Positions 16,790-26,092 are shown, counted from the stretch's first letter. The stretch is DNA of 64,000 nt from Lysobacterales bacterium (GCA_016718605.1 JADKCY010000002.1:1240001-1304000); one strand, 5' to 3'. Numbers and translations: made by a program. The notes: generated by a model not told the origin, from the letters alone.

Positions 16790-18129
16790 TGGCGGGCGAT
16801 GCCGAAGCGCTCCATGCGCCGGTACAAAGCCTGCCGACTGAGCCCCAAGGCGCTCGCAGCCTGTGACAGCACGCCGCTGGAACGCGAAATGGCGGCCTCA
16901 ATGGCGGCGCGATCGGGCTCATTGTCGAGCGTCGGATGGACGCGCACGACGTGTCGATCAGGCAACCCCAGCGCAGTGCGAGGAATCTCCACATCGGTTG
17001 TCAACAAACGCGCCCGCAACATCACGTTTTTTAACTCACGTACATTCCCCGGCCAGTCATGACCCAGCAACGCGTCACACGCCTCTGCAGAAAGCCTGCG
17101 TTCGCCGGCCAGAAAATACTCGGCCAAGGGAAGGATGTCATCGCTGCGCTCAACCAGCGGCGGCACCCTCAACTCGATCACATTCAGGCGGTAATAGAGA
17201 TCTTCCCGAAACTGACCAGCGCGAATCATCGCTGGCAGATCGGCATTCGTCGCGGAGATCACCCGTACCCTGACTTGACGCTCACGATTGCTGCCAAGCC
17301 GCTCAAATCGACCTGTCTCCAAGACGCGCAGCAGTTTCATTTGCCCCGACGGGGGCAAGTTTCCGATCTCATCCAGAAATAGCGTTCCGCCATCGGCCGC
17401 TTCAAACTTGCCTTCACGCGACTTGCTTGCCCCGGTGTAGGCCCCCGCTTCGGCACCAAACAATTCGGCTTCGATGAGCTCGCCCGGAATCGCGCCACAA
17501 TTGAGGGTAACGAAGGGACCCTTGGCGACGGCCGAATTGGCTTGCAGGATTTCCGCGAACTTCTCTTTGCCCGCGCCATTCGGCCCGGTAATCAGCACCG
17601 ACACATCCGACTTGGCGACTTGCGCAGCCAACCGCAACACACCCTCAGTGGCACGGTCGGCCCAAATCAGCCCGCGACTATCCAGATCAACCAAAAGCGC
17701 ATCGCGCGACCGCCTGCGCTGCCCACGCTCACGTGCCAGTACCCGATTGGCATCACCGAGTTCCAGCAGGTTTTTAACCGAAGCCAACAGTCGCTGATCA
17801 TCCCAAGGCTTGGCGAGATAGTCCGCCGCGCCGGCCTTGACCAGACTGACCGCCGTGTCCAGATGCGTCCAAGCCGTCAACAGAATCACCGGCAAGTCAG
17901 GGTGCTCGGCGCGAATCGCCCGAAACAGCTCCTCGCCTTCCGCCCCGGATGTCGTATCCGCGCTGAAATTCATATCCTGAATCACCAGATCGACTGCGCG
18001 CGACTGCAGCACTGCCAACCCTTCCTGCGGCGAGGCCGCATGCACGGCATCAAGTTCGTTGAGCGACAGCGATAACGCCAAAGCGGTCGCTACAGCCGGA
18101 TTGTCATCAATGATCAGTACCGTCGGCAT
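16786..18129 (-). CDS. NtrC-family sigma-54-dependent response regulator of the exporter operon
   Basis: Receiver, AAA+ and HTH domains make this an activator of sigma-54 RNA polymerase, 447 aa. The receiver starts at MPTVLIIDDNP with the phospho-acceptor in LVIQDMNF (about residue 52). The AAA+ domain has a Walker A of GPNGAGKE (about 182-189; most relatives have GESGTGKE), GAYTGA (about 228-233) in place of GAFTGA, and Walker B TLFLDEIGNLPP. The C-terminal Fis-type HTH is SQAASALGLSRQALYRRMERFG. The start at 18129 gives the usual receiver N-terminus. It lies 10 bases after the second permease gene. The obvious target is the -24/-12 promoter at 22743-22760 in front of this operon (inference). 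The Phe-to-Tyr change in the sigma-54 contact loop is conservative. Confidence 0.92.
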   Translation of the reverse strand: MPTVLIIDDNPAVATALALSLSLNELDAVHAASPQEGLAVLQSRAVDLVIQDMNFSADTTSGAEGEELFRAIRAEHPDLPVILLTAWTHLDTAVSLVKAGAADYLAKPWDDQRLLASVKNLLELGDANRVLARERGQRRRSRDALLVDLDSRGLIWADRATEGVLRLAAQVAKSDVSVLITGPNGAGKEKFAEILQANSAVAKGPFVTLNCGAIPGELIEAELFGAEAGAYTGASKSREGKFEAADGGTLFLDEIGNLPPSGQMKLLRVLETGRFERLGSNRERQVRVRVISATNADLPAMIRAGQFREDLYYRLNVIELRVPPLVERSDDILPLAEYFLAGERRLSAEACDALLGHDWPGNVRELKNVMLRARLLTTDVEIPRTALGLPDRHVVRVHPTLDNEPDRAAIEAAISRSSGVLSQAASALGLSRQALYRRMERFGIARQ

Positions 18130-18139
18130 GAGGACATTC

Positions 18140-19354
18140 TCACACGCTGCGTGTGGCGACGGCGGGTGTAATCCGCGCCGCACGCCAAGCCGGCCCGAAT
18201 GCGGCAAGCAAACCCAGCAACCACAGAAGGACGGCACCGATGACAAGCTGCATCAGCGGTAAACGAGCCGCATCGATGGTCTGAATCAGCCACTGATTGA
18301 GGAGCACGGCCAGCCCAATGCCGAGAGCGATGCCGATCGTGGTGACCATGAAGTTCTCCACCAGAAAGTAGCGCAGGATATCGACGCGACGTGCCCCGAT
18401 GGCGCGTCGAACGCCGATCTGCTTGCGGCGCTGATTGACCCACAAGGACGCCATGCCGACGATCCCTGAAGCTGTCACCAGCAGCAGCAATCCCATCACC
18501 GACAGCAACAACCACGCCAGGGCGCGATCCGCACGGTAGCGATTGGCCCGTGCCTGCGCCAGCGTCGTCGTGCCCAATTCAACGCGCCCATCCATGGCGG
18601 CTGCCATCACACGCTGCAGCTCAGCCAGGACGCGTCCCTGCTGTCCAGGCTCGGTGCGCACCACCAACGCCGAACTGGGCACCAACTGCCGCATCGGGAC
18701 GATCATGCTCGACTCACCGCGATCCTGAAGTTGTGCCCAAGGGGACTGCAATCGCTCCACGATCCCGACCACCTCGAACTGCGAATCTCCCAGAAACGCG
18801 GTCTTTCCCACGTACGAGGTCTCATCCGGGAAAAGTTGTTCCGCGAGGGCGCGCGCGAGAATGGCGTGCTTTGGCTCGATGTTGGCAATCGACGGCTCGA
18901 CGTCCTGCACCTCTTCCGGTCGAAAATCCCTGCCCTCCACCAATTCCAGCCCCAGCGCGTCGACCAGGCTCTCTGACGTGAAGTAGAACGCGGTATTGAA
19001 GGTTTCTTCTCTGGCACCTCCTTCATGGCGCGAAACACCCAAGTTCCAGCCCGATTGGGTCAGTGGCGCCATGTTGGCGGTGGCAACGCTACGCACACCC
19101 GGAATCGCCCGGATCAGTTCGAGATCGCGATCCAGCATGGCGGGAATATCGACACCCTCGCGAAACGCGTACCAACGCGTGAAAAAGACGTTTCCCTCAT
19201 CGGCCCCCGTGGGCCGTGCGGCGATTGCCAAACGATCCTGCACGATATAGCTGGCATTACTGAGAATGGCCAAGGTCAAAGCCACCTGCAAAGCGACCAG
19301 AATGGCGCCGGTCTTGCTGCGCAACAGCGCCGACAGAATGGGACGGAGTTCCAT
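18140..19354 (-). CDS. MacB/FtsX-type ABC transporter permease (second)
   Basis: Second membrane subunit of the tripartite exporter, 404 aa. One N-terminal membrane segment (AILVALQVALTLAILSNAS, about residues 15-35) leads into a periplasmic MacB-type domain, then three segments in the FtsX layout (about 280-300, 330-355, 365-385). It lacks an ATPase domain, so it works with the separate ATPase encoded in this operon. I start at the ATG at 19354, preceded by GAGG, rather than the GTG two codons upstream. It begins seven bases after its sister gene's stop. Confidence 0.85.
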   Translation of the reverse strand: MELRPILSALLRSKTGAILVALQVALTLAILSNASYIVQDRLAIAARPTGADEGNVFFTRWYAFREGVDIPAMLDRDLELIRAIPGVRSVATANMAPLTQSGWNLGVSRHEGGAREETFNTAFYFTSESLVDALGLELVEGRDFRPEEVQDVEPSIANIEPKHAILARALAEQLFPDETSYVGKTAFLGDSQFEVVGIVERLQSPWAQLQDRGESSMIVPMRQLVPSSALVVRTEPGQQGRVLAELQRVMAAAMDGRVELGTTTLAQARANRYRADRALAWLLLSVMGLLLLVTASGIVGMASLWVNQRRKQIGVRRAIGARRVDILRYFLVENFMVTTIGIALGIGLAVLLNQWLIQTIDAARLPLMQLVIGAVLLWLLGLLAAFGPAWRAARITPAVATRSV

Positions 19355-19361
19355 ACTCACC

Positions 19362-20666
19362 TCACTGCGTCTTCAGTTGGATGGCGGGAAGGGTCTGACA
19401 CGCGCGCCAGGTCGGCAGCAATCCAGCCAGCACAGCGGCCAAGATGGCGACGCCAAGCGTCACCAGAAGCATCGTGGAATCCATTCGCGCGACGGCGGCG
19501 ACTTCCGCCGATTGCCGAGCGATCAATGCGAGACCACCAAACGTCAGGCCCACACCCAATACGCCACCGGCGAGTCCAATCACACCAGCTTGAATCAGGT
19601 ATTGCTGGAACAATTGGCGGCGGGTGGCACCCAGCGCCCGTCGCACGCCGATCTCGCCCGCATGCCCGCTGAATTTGGCCAACAACAAGCCGACAGTGTT
19701 GACGATGCAAACCAACAAGAAACCGGCGGCGAGCAGTGTCTGCAGAATCGTGTCATCACCCAAAACCCGCTGTACCCGCATCCACTCAGTAACGTTCAAC
19801 AGACGCGATCGTTCGCCGACCGGCAGGCGACCCAGCGTTTTCTGAGTCTCGACATACGCCGCCAATCGACTGCGGTAGGCCTCGCGATCCGCCATGCCGG
19901 CCAACTCAACCCAGTACTGCATGAACACGCATTCGGAATTCAGCAGCCCAGTGAAGCCTGGCTCCGGACCGTCGCCAGAGCAGTTGACGTTGCCATTGGG
20001 GTCCAACTCGTTGGCCAACGCGTTGTGCAGCGGAACAAACACATCATCGGTCTCGCTGAACCGGTTCGGGCCGCCGACCAACCAGTAATACTTCGGCATC
20101 GGCTGCCAATCCGCCAGGACGCCCACGATGGTGCGGTCCCGACCCATGACACGCAGCGTCTTTCCGGTCGGATCGGCATCGCCGTAAAGCCGATGCGCGA
20201 AGGCATCCGAAAGCACAACTTCGTCAGCACCTTGCGCGTCGGATTCGGCAGACCACGCATTGCCGAAGCGAAACGGCACCTCGAACATCGCAAAAAAATC
20301 GCGATTGACGGCCATGCCGCTCACGAGGCTGTTACTGCCATCGGCGAATTCCGTCACACCGCCAACCGCGTACATGGCGCTGCGACGCAGGCCATCGCCT
20401 GCATTCAGAAGCTCTTTCGCATCGAGCCAAGACACATGATCCGATGGCTCCTCGCCGACCTCGGTATCGGCCGGATAGTTGTCCACCTGCACCACGAAGA
20501 GTCGATCACTTTTGTGTGGAATCGGATCGCCAGACATTGCCCTCAGCACCGTCAGCGTGGACATGGAGGCTGCCACGCCAATGGCGAGCGTCAGGATCAT
20601 CAGCGCGGTCAGAAAGGGATTGCGGCGCAGACTGCGCAGACCAAGTTTGAAGTAGTAAGCAAGCAT
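19362..20666 (-). CDS. MacB/FtsX-type ABC transporter permease (first)
   Basis: First membrane subunit of the exporter, 434 aa. The N-terminus MLAYYFKLGLRSLRRNPFLT is typical of MacB-like permeases, followed by a membrane segment (ALMILTLAIGVAASM). A long periplasmic domain of about 240 residues includes DVFVPLHNALANE and a Cys pair. Three FtsX segments follow, with the EIGVRRALGATRRQLFQQYL signature around residue 335 that couples FtsX permeases to their ATPase. The two permeases are divergent in the periplasmic part, suggesting a heterodimer. Ten bases separate it from the ATPase gene. Confidence 0.87.
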   Translation of the reverse strand: MLAYYFKLGLRSLRRNPFLTALMILTLAIGVAASMSTLTVLRAMSGDPIPHKSDRLFVVQVDNYPADTEVGEEPSDHVSWLDAKELLNAGDGLRRSAMYAVGGVTEFADGSNSLVSGMAVNRDFFAMFEVPFRFGNAWSAESDAQGADEVVLSDAFAHRLYGDADPTGKTLRVMGRDRTIVGVLADWQPMPKYYWLVGGPNRFSETDDVFVPLHNALANELDPNGNVNCSGDGPEPGFTGLLNSECVFMQYWVELAGMADREAYRSRLAAYVETQKTLGRLPVGERSRLLNVTEWMRVQRVLGDDTILQTLLAAGFLLVCIVNTVGLLLAKFSGHAGEIGVRRALGATRRQLFQQYLIQAGVIGLAGGVLGVGLTFGGLALIARQSAEVAAVARMDSTMLLVTLGVAILAAVLAGLLPTWRACQTLPAIQLKTQ

Positions 20667-20675
20667 GCGAATTCC

Positions 20676-21404
20676 TCAGCCTGATACCGCGGCGTCGGGT
20701 AGCGACGAGATATGCAGCGCATGACCCAAGGCGCCACGCTCCAAATCGCTGACCATGCCATCGACAATATGCACGTTGCGCTGGGCGCGGGCCGCCAATT
20801 CAGGATCGTGGGTGACCATGATGATCGTGGTGCCCTCGGCATTGATCTGCTCCAGCAACTCCATCACGCCGCGCGCCATCTGCGAATCCAGATTGCCGGT
20901 GGGCTCGTCGGCGAGCAGCATGCGCGGCGAGCCCGCCAACGCTCGCGCAATCGCCACACGTTGTTGCTGGCCACCCGACAGCTCGGCAGGATAGTGACGC
21001 TGACGCGCCGCAAGGCCGACTTTGCCCAGAGCATCCTCAATCCGCCGTCGACGCTCGGCGGCCGGATAGCCGCGATAGCGCAAAGGGACGTCCACGTTAT
21101 CGAACAGATTGAGATCCGGAATCAAGTTGAAGCCCTGAAAAATGAAACCCAGCTTCTCATTGCGCAGACGTGAGCGCTGGTTGTCACTCAATCCGCGCAC
21201 GCTGACACCGTCGAGCAGGTAGTCGCCCTCGCTGAACTCCTCCAGCAAGCCGGCAATATTGAGAAATGTCGTCTTGCCCGAGCCAGATGGACCAGTCACC
21301 GCGACAAACTCGCCTTCCTGGACGTCGATATCGAAGCCACGCAATGCGTGGGTCTCGATCATGTGGGTACGGTAAATCTTGCTGAGTTGGCGCATCGAAA
21401 GCAT
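20676..21404 (-). CDS. ABC transporter ATPase of the MacB/LolD type
   Basis: Cytoplasmic motor of the exporter, 242 aa. Walker A GPSGSGKTT (about residues 42-50), Q-loop FIFQGFNLIPDL, signature ELSGGQQQRVAIARAL, Walker B MLLADEPTGNLDS and H-loop VTHDPE are all present. The LADEPTGNLDS form is usual for MacB/LolD/FtsE-type ATPases that serve FtsX-like permeases. The start at 21404 (MLSMRQLSKIYRT) is where the domain begins. It lies 37 bases after the adaptor gene. Confidence 0.92.
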   Translation of the reverse strand: MLSMRQLSKIYRTHMIETHALRGFDIDVQEGEFVAVTGPSGSGKTTFLNIAGLLEEFSEGDYLLDGVSVRGLSDNQRSRLRNEKLGFIFQGFNLIPDLNLFDNVDVPLRYRGYPAAERRRRIEDALGKVGLAARQRHYPAELSGGQQQRVAIARALAGSPRMLLADEPTGNLDSQMARGVMELLEQINAEGTTIIMVTHDPELAARAQRNVHIVDGMVSDLERGALGHALHISSLPDAAVSG

Positions 21405-21441
21405 GTTCAAGCCTCGCCTTGAGTGAGAGAGAATCGCGTGA

Positions 21442-22710
21442 TCAGCGCAGTCGCACGCGCTCGGCATCGGAAAACAGATCGGTGCCGGCGATCACCACAC
21501 GATCGCCCGCCTGCAGACCCTGCAACACCTCCACGGCCGTCGTGCTGCTGACGCCGAGTTGGATGGTTTGTCGGGTCGCGATGTCGTCGCGCACGACCCA
21601 AGCGACCCGCCCACCATCGGCTTCGATGAATGGGCCACGCGCGAGCAGCAGCACGTTGTCGCGTGTTTCAAACTGCAGGCGTCCGTTGACGCGCTGGTTC
21701 TGCCGCAGCCCGCTGGGTGCTGCTGCGTCGAAGTCGACGCGAACGCGAACGCGGTTCTCGATCACCTCGGGTGAGATGGCAACCACATGCATTGCCGCCT
21801 CTGCACTGCCGAACTGAACCTGCACCGGCATGCCGATTCCAATATCGTCGGCGTAGCTCTGTGCGACCTCCAACTCCACCTGCAAACGACTGAGATCCAC
21901 CACCGTGACCAGTGGCGCATTGATCGCCACCACAGCGCGATCAATCACTGCCACAGTGCCGACCATGCCATCCACGGGCGAGACCACGCTGAGTTCTTCC
22001 ACGCGACGTTGCAGATTGGCCACCAAGAGACGTTGACGCTCCAACGCCTGCACATGGGTCGCCAGATCAAAACGCACGCTTTGTGATTCCAGCGCGGCCT
22101 CTGCCTGGGCATGCTCGCGTCGAATCTCGGCGGTGCGCGCCGCATCACGAGCGCGCAGTACGTCAATCTCGGAGATCGCGCCCAGCGCGTAGCCACGCTC
22201 GCTGCGCTGCAAGTCACGCTGCGCTCCGAGCAAGGTCACTTCCGCTTCATCCTGCGTCTTTCGCGCACTCAGACGCGCCTTGTCGGCCACAATCCGCTGT
22301 CGTCCGACTTCCGCGTCCAAACTCGCCAGGGTGGCAGACTCGCGCGCCAGCTCATTGGACAACTCAGGTGAATCCACCACCAACAACACGTCGCCACGTT
22401 TCACCGCAGCACCGGCTTGTACTTGCAAAGATACTGTTCCCGCCGAGGATGCATACAGGGTCGGGCTGACCGCCGCGACCAATCGACCCTCGACGGCCGC
22501 ATCACGAATCAAGGTACCGCGCGTGACCTCGGCGATGCGTAGCCGTTGCATGTCCACACTGCGATCCGCCGCACTCCAGCGCAGTACCGCCCAGACAGCG
22601 ACCAGCAAAACCAGACCCAGTGCCACCCACCATGGCGCGCGCGCCAACATGCGCTGCCGAATGCCACCGGCGGGCATGAGCTTGTCTTGCGCTGACGTAT
22701 CTCGAATCAT
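21442..22710 (-). CDS. MacA/HlyD-type periplasmic adaptor of the exporter
   Basis: Membrane-anchored adaptor that should bridge the ABC permeases and an outer-membrane channel, 422 aa. An N-terminal anchor (PWWVALGLVLLVAVWAVLRW, about residues 27-46) is followed by the lipoyl-like half (SSAGTVSLQVQAGAAVKRGDVLLVVDS, split here) and a long alpha-helical hairpin of about 110 residues rich in Arg, Glu and Ala. The second lipoyl half (VVSPVDGMVGTV) and a beta-barrel domain complete it. No TolC-like gene is nearby, so the channel must be elsewhere. It is first in the operon, just downstream of the -24/-12 promoter; the ribosome site is poor. Confidence 0.88.
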   Translation of the reverse strand: MIRDTSAQDKLMPAGGIRQRMLARAPWWVALGLVLLVAVWAVLRWSAADRSVDMQRLRIAEVTRGTLIRDAAVEGRLVAAVSPTLYASSAGTVSLQVQAGAAVKRGDVLLVVDSPELSNELARESATLASLDAEVGRQRIVADKARLSARKTQDEAEVTLLGAQRDLQRSERGYALGAISEIDVLRARDAARTAEIRREHAQAEAALESQSVRFDLATHVQALERQRLLVANLQRRVEELSVVSPVDGMVGTVAVIDRAVVAINAPLVTVVDLSRLQVELEVAQSYADDIGIGMPVQVQFGSAEAAMHVVAISPEVIENRVRVRVDFDAAAPSGLRQNQRVNGRLQFETRDNVLLLARGPFIEADGGRVAWVVRDDIATRQTIQLGVSSTTAVEVLQGLQAGDRVVIAGTDLFSDAERVRLR

Positions 22711-22742
22711 GGAAGCGGCTCAAGGGAGATTTACGGTTGTTC

Positions 22743-22760
22743 TTGCACCCAATGTGCCAA
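22743..22760 (-). promoter_or_regulatory. Sigma-54 (-24/-12) promoter of the exporter operon
   Basis: The minus strand reads TTGGCACATTGGGTGCAA. It matches the RpoN consensus at TTGGCAC and TGCA, with exactly ten bases between the GG (-24) and GC (-12); one -12 position differs (G for T). It sits 33 bases before the adaptor's start, giving a transcript start near 22733. The operon's own NtrC-type activator makes the call coherent. Confidence 0.75.
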
Positions 22761-22831
22761 CTCTTGTTTTTTCTATTTATCAGCATGTTATCGACTAAAC
22801 GACCACATCCAACCCTCCCCGGATAGCCCGA

Positions 22832-22841
22832 CGGACGTCCG
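22832..22841. promoter_or_regulatory. CGGACGTCCG palindrome, candidate enhancer site
   Basis: A perfect 10-bp palindrome lies about 100 bases upstream of the expected sigma-54 transcript start, the usual distance for an NtrC-family enhancer. Only one copy is seen, so the role is a guess. The rest of the 256-base gap (22711-22966) must also hold the divergent promoter for the GGDEF gene, which I cannot pinpoint. Confidence 0.3.
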
Positions 22842-22966
22842 CGCCCAGCATCGGACAGCGCGAATCGTCACGCACCAATTGCGATGCGCAGCGTTACCAG
22901 TTCGCTGGCATCATTGCGTATTGAAATCCTCGCCTCGGCAAGATCATCAGGAAGCCCGCAGACTCC

Positions 22967-25900
22967 ATGCCGCGAACTGCCACGTCATTCCGCCAACGTC
23001 TCCGTGACGGACTCCGTGCGGGCTTGCTCGCAGTCCTCGTGTTGTGCACGGCGTCGGTCCATGCGCTCGATCCGCGCTTGCCGCTGGGTCAGTTTGTGCT
23101 GGAGAAGTGGGGCGCAGACGATGGCTTGCCGCAAAACTCCGTCAATGCGTTTGCGCATGCCGCCGATGGCTTCCTCTGGATTGCCACCTACGAAGGCTTG
23201 GCGCAATTCGATGGATTGCGCATCCATCCGGCTACCGAATCCATCACGCAACAGACCGGATCGGCCCTGGTGCGACTTTGGCAGGGCAGCGATGACAGTC
23301 TTTGGGTTGCCTCCGTGGACCGTGGCCTGACCCGCTTGAAGGATGGCCAGTTTACCCACTGGAATACCGCCTCCGGACTTCCCAGCGATACCGTCATGAT
23401 GGTGCGTGGGCGCACCGATAGCGACATCTGGGTTGGCACACAAACCGGACTGGCGCGCATCGTCGATGACCAGGTTGTGCTGGTCAATGGCATTCCTGCC
23501 ACCGCCATCCGTGACGTGTACTTCGACGCCGAGCAGCGCGTCTGGGTGTTGACACGTTCGAGCGGCCTGTTCGTGATCGATGCCGACGGCGTAGCGCCGG
23601 TCGCACTGCAGGGCGACAACACGCCCATCGGCGGCAGCATCACTGGCCATGCCGACGGTGGGGTATGGGTTGCCACCATGCGTGGCTTACACCATATCGA
23701 TTCCCGTGGTCGCTGGCAGCGTCGCTTGGGTATCGAAGACGGCCTCGCTGGCGAGGTCATCAACAAACTGTTGCTGGATCGCCAAGGCGCGCTTTGGATT
23801 GGCTATGAAGGCAAGGGACTGCAACGCCTGTATGCGGGCAAGTTGGACAGCTTGCCCAGCGATGGCTTGCCAAACAACTTTGTTTCCACCTTGTTCGAGG
23901 ACCGCTTCGGGAACGTGTGGATCGGAACCAATTTGGGCTTGGCACGTTTGCGCGAAAGCCTGTTTATCAATTTTGGCGAAGCCGAAGGCATGCCCGGCGA
24001 CTATGCGCGGGTGATCGCTGCTGCCCCGGACGGGAGTCTGTGGGCAGGTGTCGATGGTGGCGGCCTGGTGCAATTCAGCCAGGATCGAATTGCCAAGATT
24101 TACTCGCCTGCCAACGGCCTGCTGGGAGACAGTGTTCGCGCGCTGGCCTTTGACGCCCAAGGTGGTCTCTGGATCGGCAACTACACCGTCGGCTTGCAAC
24201 ATCTGGTTGATGGCGCGTTTCGCAACATCACACCCGCAGATGGCTTGCCCAGCACGCTGATACGTGCAATCCAGCCTGATCGCGAAGGTGTTCTATGGCT
24301 TGGCACCGAAGACCGCGGCTTGATTCGTTACGATGGCCTTCAGTTCGAGCGGATCGATTGGGAAGATGGCAGCGCCTCGGTGGAAGCACGAAGCTTGCTG
24401 CTGACTCGTGACGGTCGCTTGTGGACAGGCACCTACGAACGTGGCGTCGGCGTGTTTGATCCAGCAACGCGGCGCCTTCAGCGCATCGCAGCGATCCCCC
24501 CTACGCAGCGTGTATTGACGTTGTTCGAGGATCGCGAGCGGCGCATCTGGGTGGGTGGACAAGCGGGTCTGGGGCTCTATTTGCAGGGTCAGTTTCGCAA
24601 CCTCGCCAATCAAGGTGCGGCCTTCCAGCGTGCCGTGTTCTACATCAACGACGATGCCGAGGGTGGACTCTGGTTTACCGGCAACTTGGGACTGAGCCAC
24701 GTCTCTGCAGAGGCGCTAGCGGCGTGGATTGCCGACCCGGCGCAACCGCTTGCGGCGACCCGGTTGGATCGTCTGGATGGCTTACGCAGCAGCCAACTCA
24801 ATGGGACTAGTCAACCTGCTGGCGCGCGCGATGCCGAGGGGCGCTTGTGGCTGCCCAGTGCACGCGGCGTTGCGGTGCTTCGTGATGACAGCACGATCCT
24901 CGCCGAGCGACCGCCGAGCGTGCAGTTGGAAGCGGTGTTGATCGATGGCATCGTCACCCCGCTCGCGCCGCGTGCCGCGATTACCCTGCCGCCCACCGGT
25001 GGGCGGATCGAATTTCGCTTCAGCGGCGTGAATTCCTTGCTGCCACGCGCTCCGCTGTACCAGACCCGCATGGAGGGGCTCGATAGCGACTGGAGCGCTC
25101 CGGAGTCGCGCCAAAGCGTGACCTACGGGGCACTAAACGCGGGCGACTATGTGTTTCGGGTTCGCAGCGTCGCCCCAGGCGGCACCGTCAGCACCGAGAT
25201 TCGTGTGCCAGTCCAAGTCTTGCCGATGCTCTGGGATCAACCGTGGGTGCGTGTGCTGGCTATCCTGTTGACGCTGATCGGCATATACGCATTTGCACAA
25301 TGGCGCTGGCTGCGCTTGCGGGCAATCAATCGTCGACTTGAAGCTGAAGTGGACGCGCGAACGCGCGAACTTCGCAGTAACAACGTCCAGCTTGAAGAAG
25401 CGCTGGTGCAGGTTCAGGAACTCAGCCGCACCGATACGCTGACTGGGCTGGGAAACCGACGCTTCCTGCAAGATGAAATCCATGCCGAGATGGCGCTGAC
25501 CTTGCGCGTCCAGCATGAGCAATTGGCGCTTGCCGAGCATGCGCGCGAAGGTTTGGTTTTTCTGCTGCTGGATCTCGACCACTTCAAGCGCATCAACGAC
25601 GAGCACGGCCATGCAGCCGGCGATAGATGGTTGGCAGCGGTCGCCGATACGATTCGCCAAACCACCCGAAGCGCCGATCACCGGATCCGTTGGGGCGGCG
25701 AAGAGTTCCTTGTCATGTTGCGTTTGACGCGCGCCGACGATGCGATGGCGCAAGCCGATCGCTTGCTGCAGGCAATTCGTGGGCTCCGCGTTGCGATTGA
25801 TGACCAGACCCGGCTGCAAGGTACCGCATCGATCGGCATTGCAAGCTGGCCGATCGGCACAGGCGACCGAGTGGATTGGGAAGCGGCCTTGCAACTTGCC

Positions 25901-26092
25901 GATGCGGCGCTTTATCAAGCCAAGCACATTGGTCGGGATCAAGCCTGCATGCTGACCTATGCGCCACGGCCCGTTCGACTTCACGACCTGCAAGATGCGC
26001 TTCGCCATCCCGCGCAGGCCATTGCAGACGGGCGCTTTCAGCTGACTCAACGCGGCGGCGAAACGCCTTTGCCATCGCCACCGCTCTCATAG
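22967..26092 (+). CDS. Two-component-type propeller / Y_Y_Y / diguanylate cyclase sensor
   Basis: Predicted to sense an extracytoplasmic signal and make c-di-GMP, 1041 aa. A signal peptide or anchor (about residues 13-33, to VHALD) is followed by about 14 propeller repeats of the DGLPQNSVNAF...LWIATYEGLAQFDG type (about 45-630). A Y_Y_Y domain follows (about 668-738, with FRFSGVNSLLP and DYVFRVRS), then one membrane helix (about 758-781, LAILLTLIGIYAFAQW), a coiled coil, and the GGDEF domain. That domain has TLTGLGNRR (about 821) and a catalytic GGEEF (about 909) preceded by RSAD five residues earlier, the product-inhibition I-site. The intact A-site implies an active cyclase. It is divergent from the exporter operon, with a separate promoter. 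Confidence 0.92.
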   Translation: MPRTATSFRQRLRDGLRAGLLAVLVLCTASVHALDPRLPLGQFVLEKWGADDGLPQNSVNAFAHAADGFLWIATYEGLAQFDGLRIHPATESITQQTGSALVRLWQGSDDSLWVASVDRGLTRLKDGQFTHWNTASGLPSDTVMMVRGRTDSDIWVGTQTGLARIVDDQVVLVNGIPATAIRDVYFDAEQRVWVLTRSSGLFVIDADGVAPVALQGDNTPIGGSITGHADGGVWVATMRGLHHIDSRGRWQRRLGIEDGLAGEVINKLLLDRQGALWIGYEGKGLQRLYAGKLDSLPSDGLPNNFVSTLFEDRFGNVWIGTNLGLARLRESLFINFGEAEGMPGDYARVIAAAPDGSLWAGVDGGGLVQFSQDRIAKIYSPANGLLGDSVRALAFDAQGGLWIGNYTVGLQHLVDGAFRNITPADGLPSTLIRAIQPDREGVLWLGTEDRGLIRYDGLQFERIDWEDGSASVEARSLLLTRDGRLWTGTYERGVGVFDPATRRLQRIAAIPPTQRVLTLFEDRERRIWVGGQAGLGLYLQGQFRNLANQGAAFQRAVFYINDDAEGGLWFTGNLGLSHVSAEALAAWIADPAQPLAATRLDRLDGLRSSQLNGTSQPAGARDAEGRLWLPSARGVAVLRDDSTILAERPPSVQLEAVLIDGIVTPLAPRAAITLPPTGGRIEFRFSGVNSLLPRAPLYQTRMEGLDSDWSAPESRQSVTYGALNAGDYVFRVRSVAPGGTVSTEIRVPVQVLPMLWDQPWVRVLAILLTLIGIYAFAQWRWLRLRAINRRLEAEVDARTRELRSNNVQLEEALVQVQELSRTDTLTGLGNRRFLQDEIHAEMALTLRVQHEQLALAEHAREGLVFLLLDLDHFKRINDEHGHAAGDRWLAAVADTIRQTTRSADHRIRWGGEEFLVMLRLTRADDAMAQADRLLQAIRGLRVAIDDQTRLQGTASIGIASWPIGTGDRVDWEAALQLADAALYQAKHIGRDQACMLTYAPRPVRLHDLQDALRHPAQAIADGRFQLTQRGGETPLPSPPLS

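Noticed and set aside
18141..18155. CACACGC-T-GCGTGTG inverted repeat before the NtrC-type gene
   Set aside because: It lies within the coding end of the permease gene and no promoter is needed inside the operon.
19266..20684. A 472-codon plus-strand open frame
   Set aside because: It is exactly antisense to the FtsX-type permease, which has clear motifs; high GC content makes long antisense frames.
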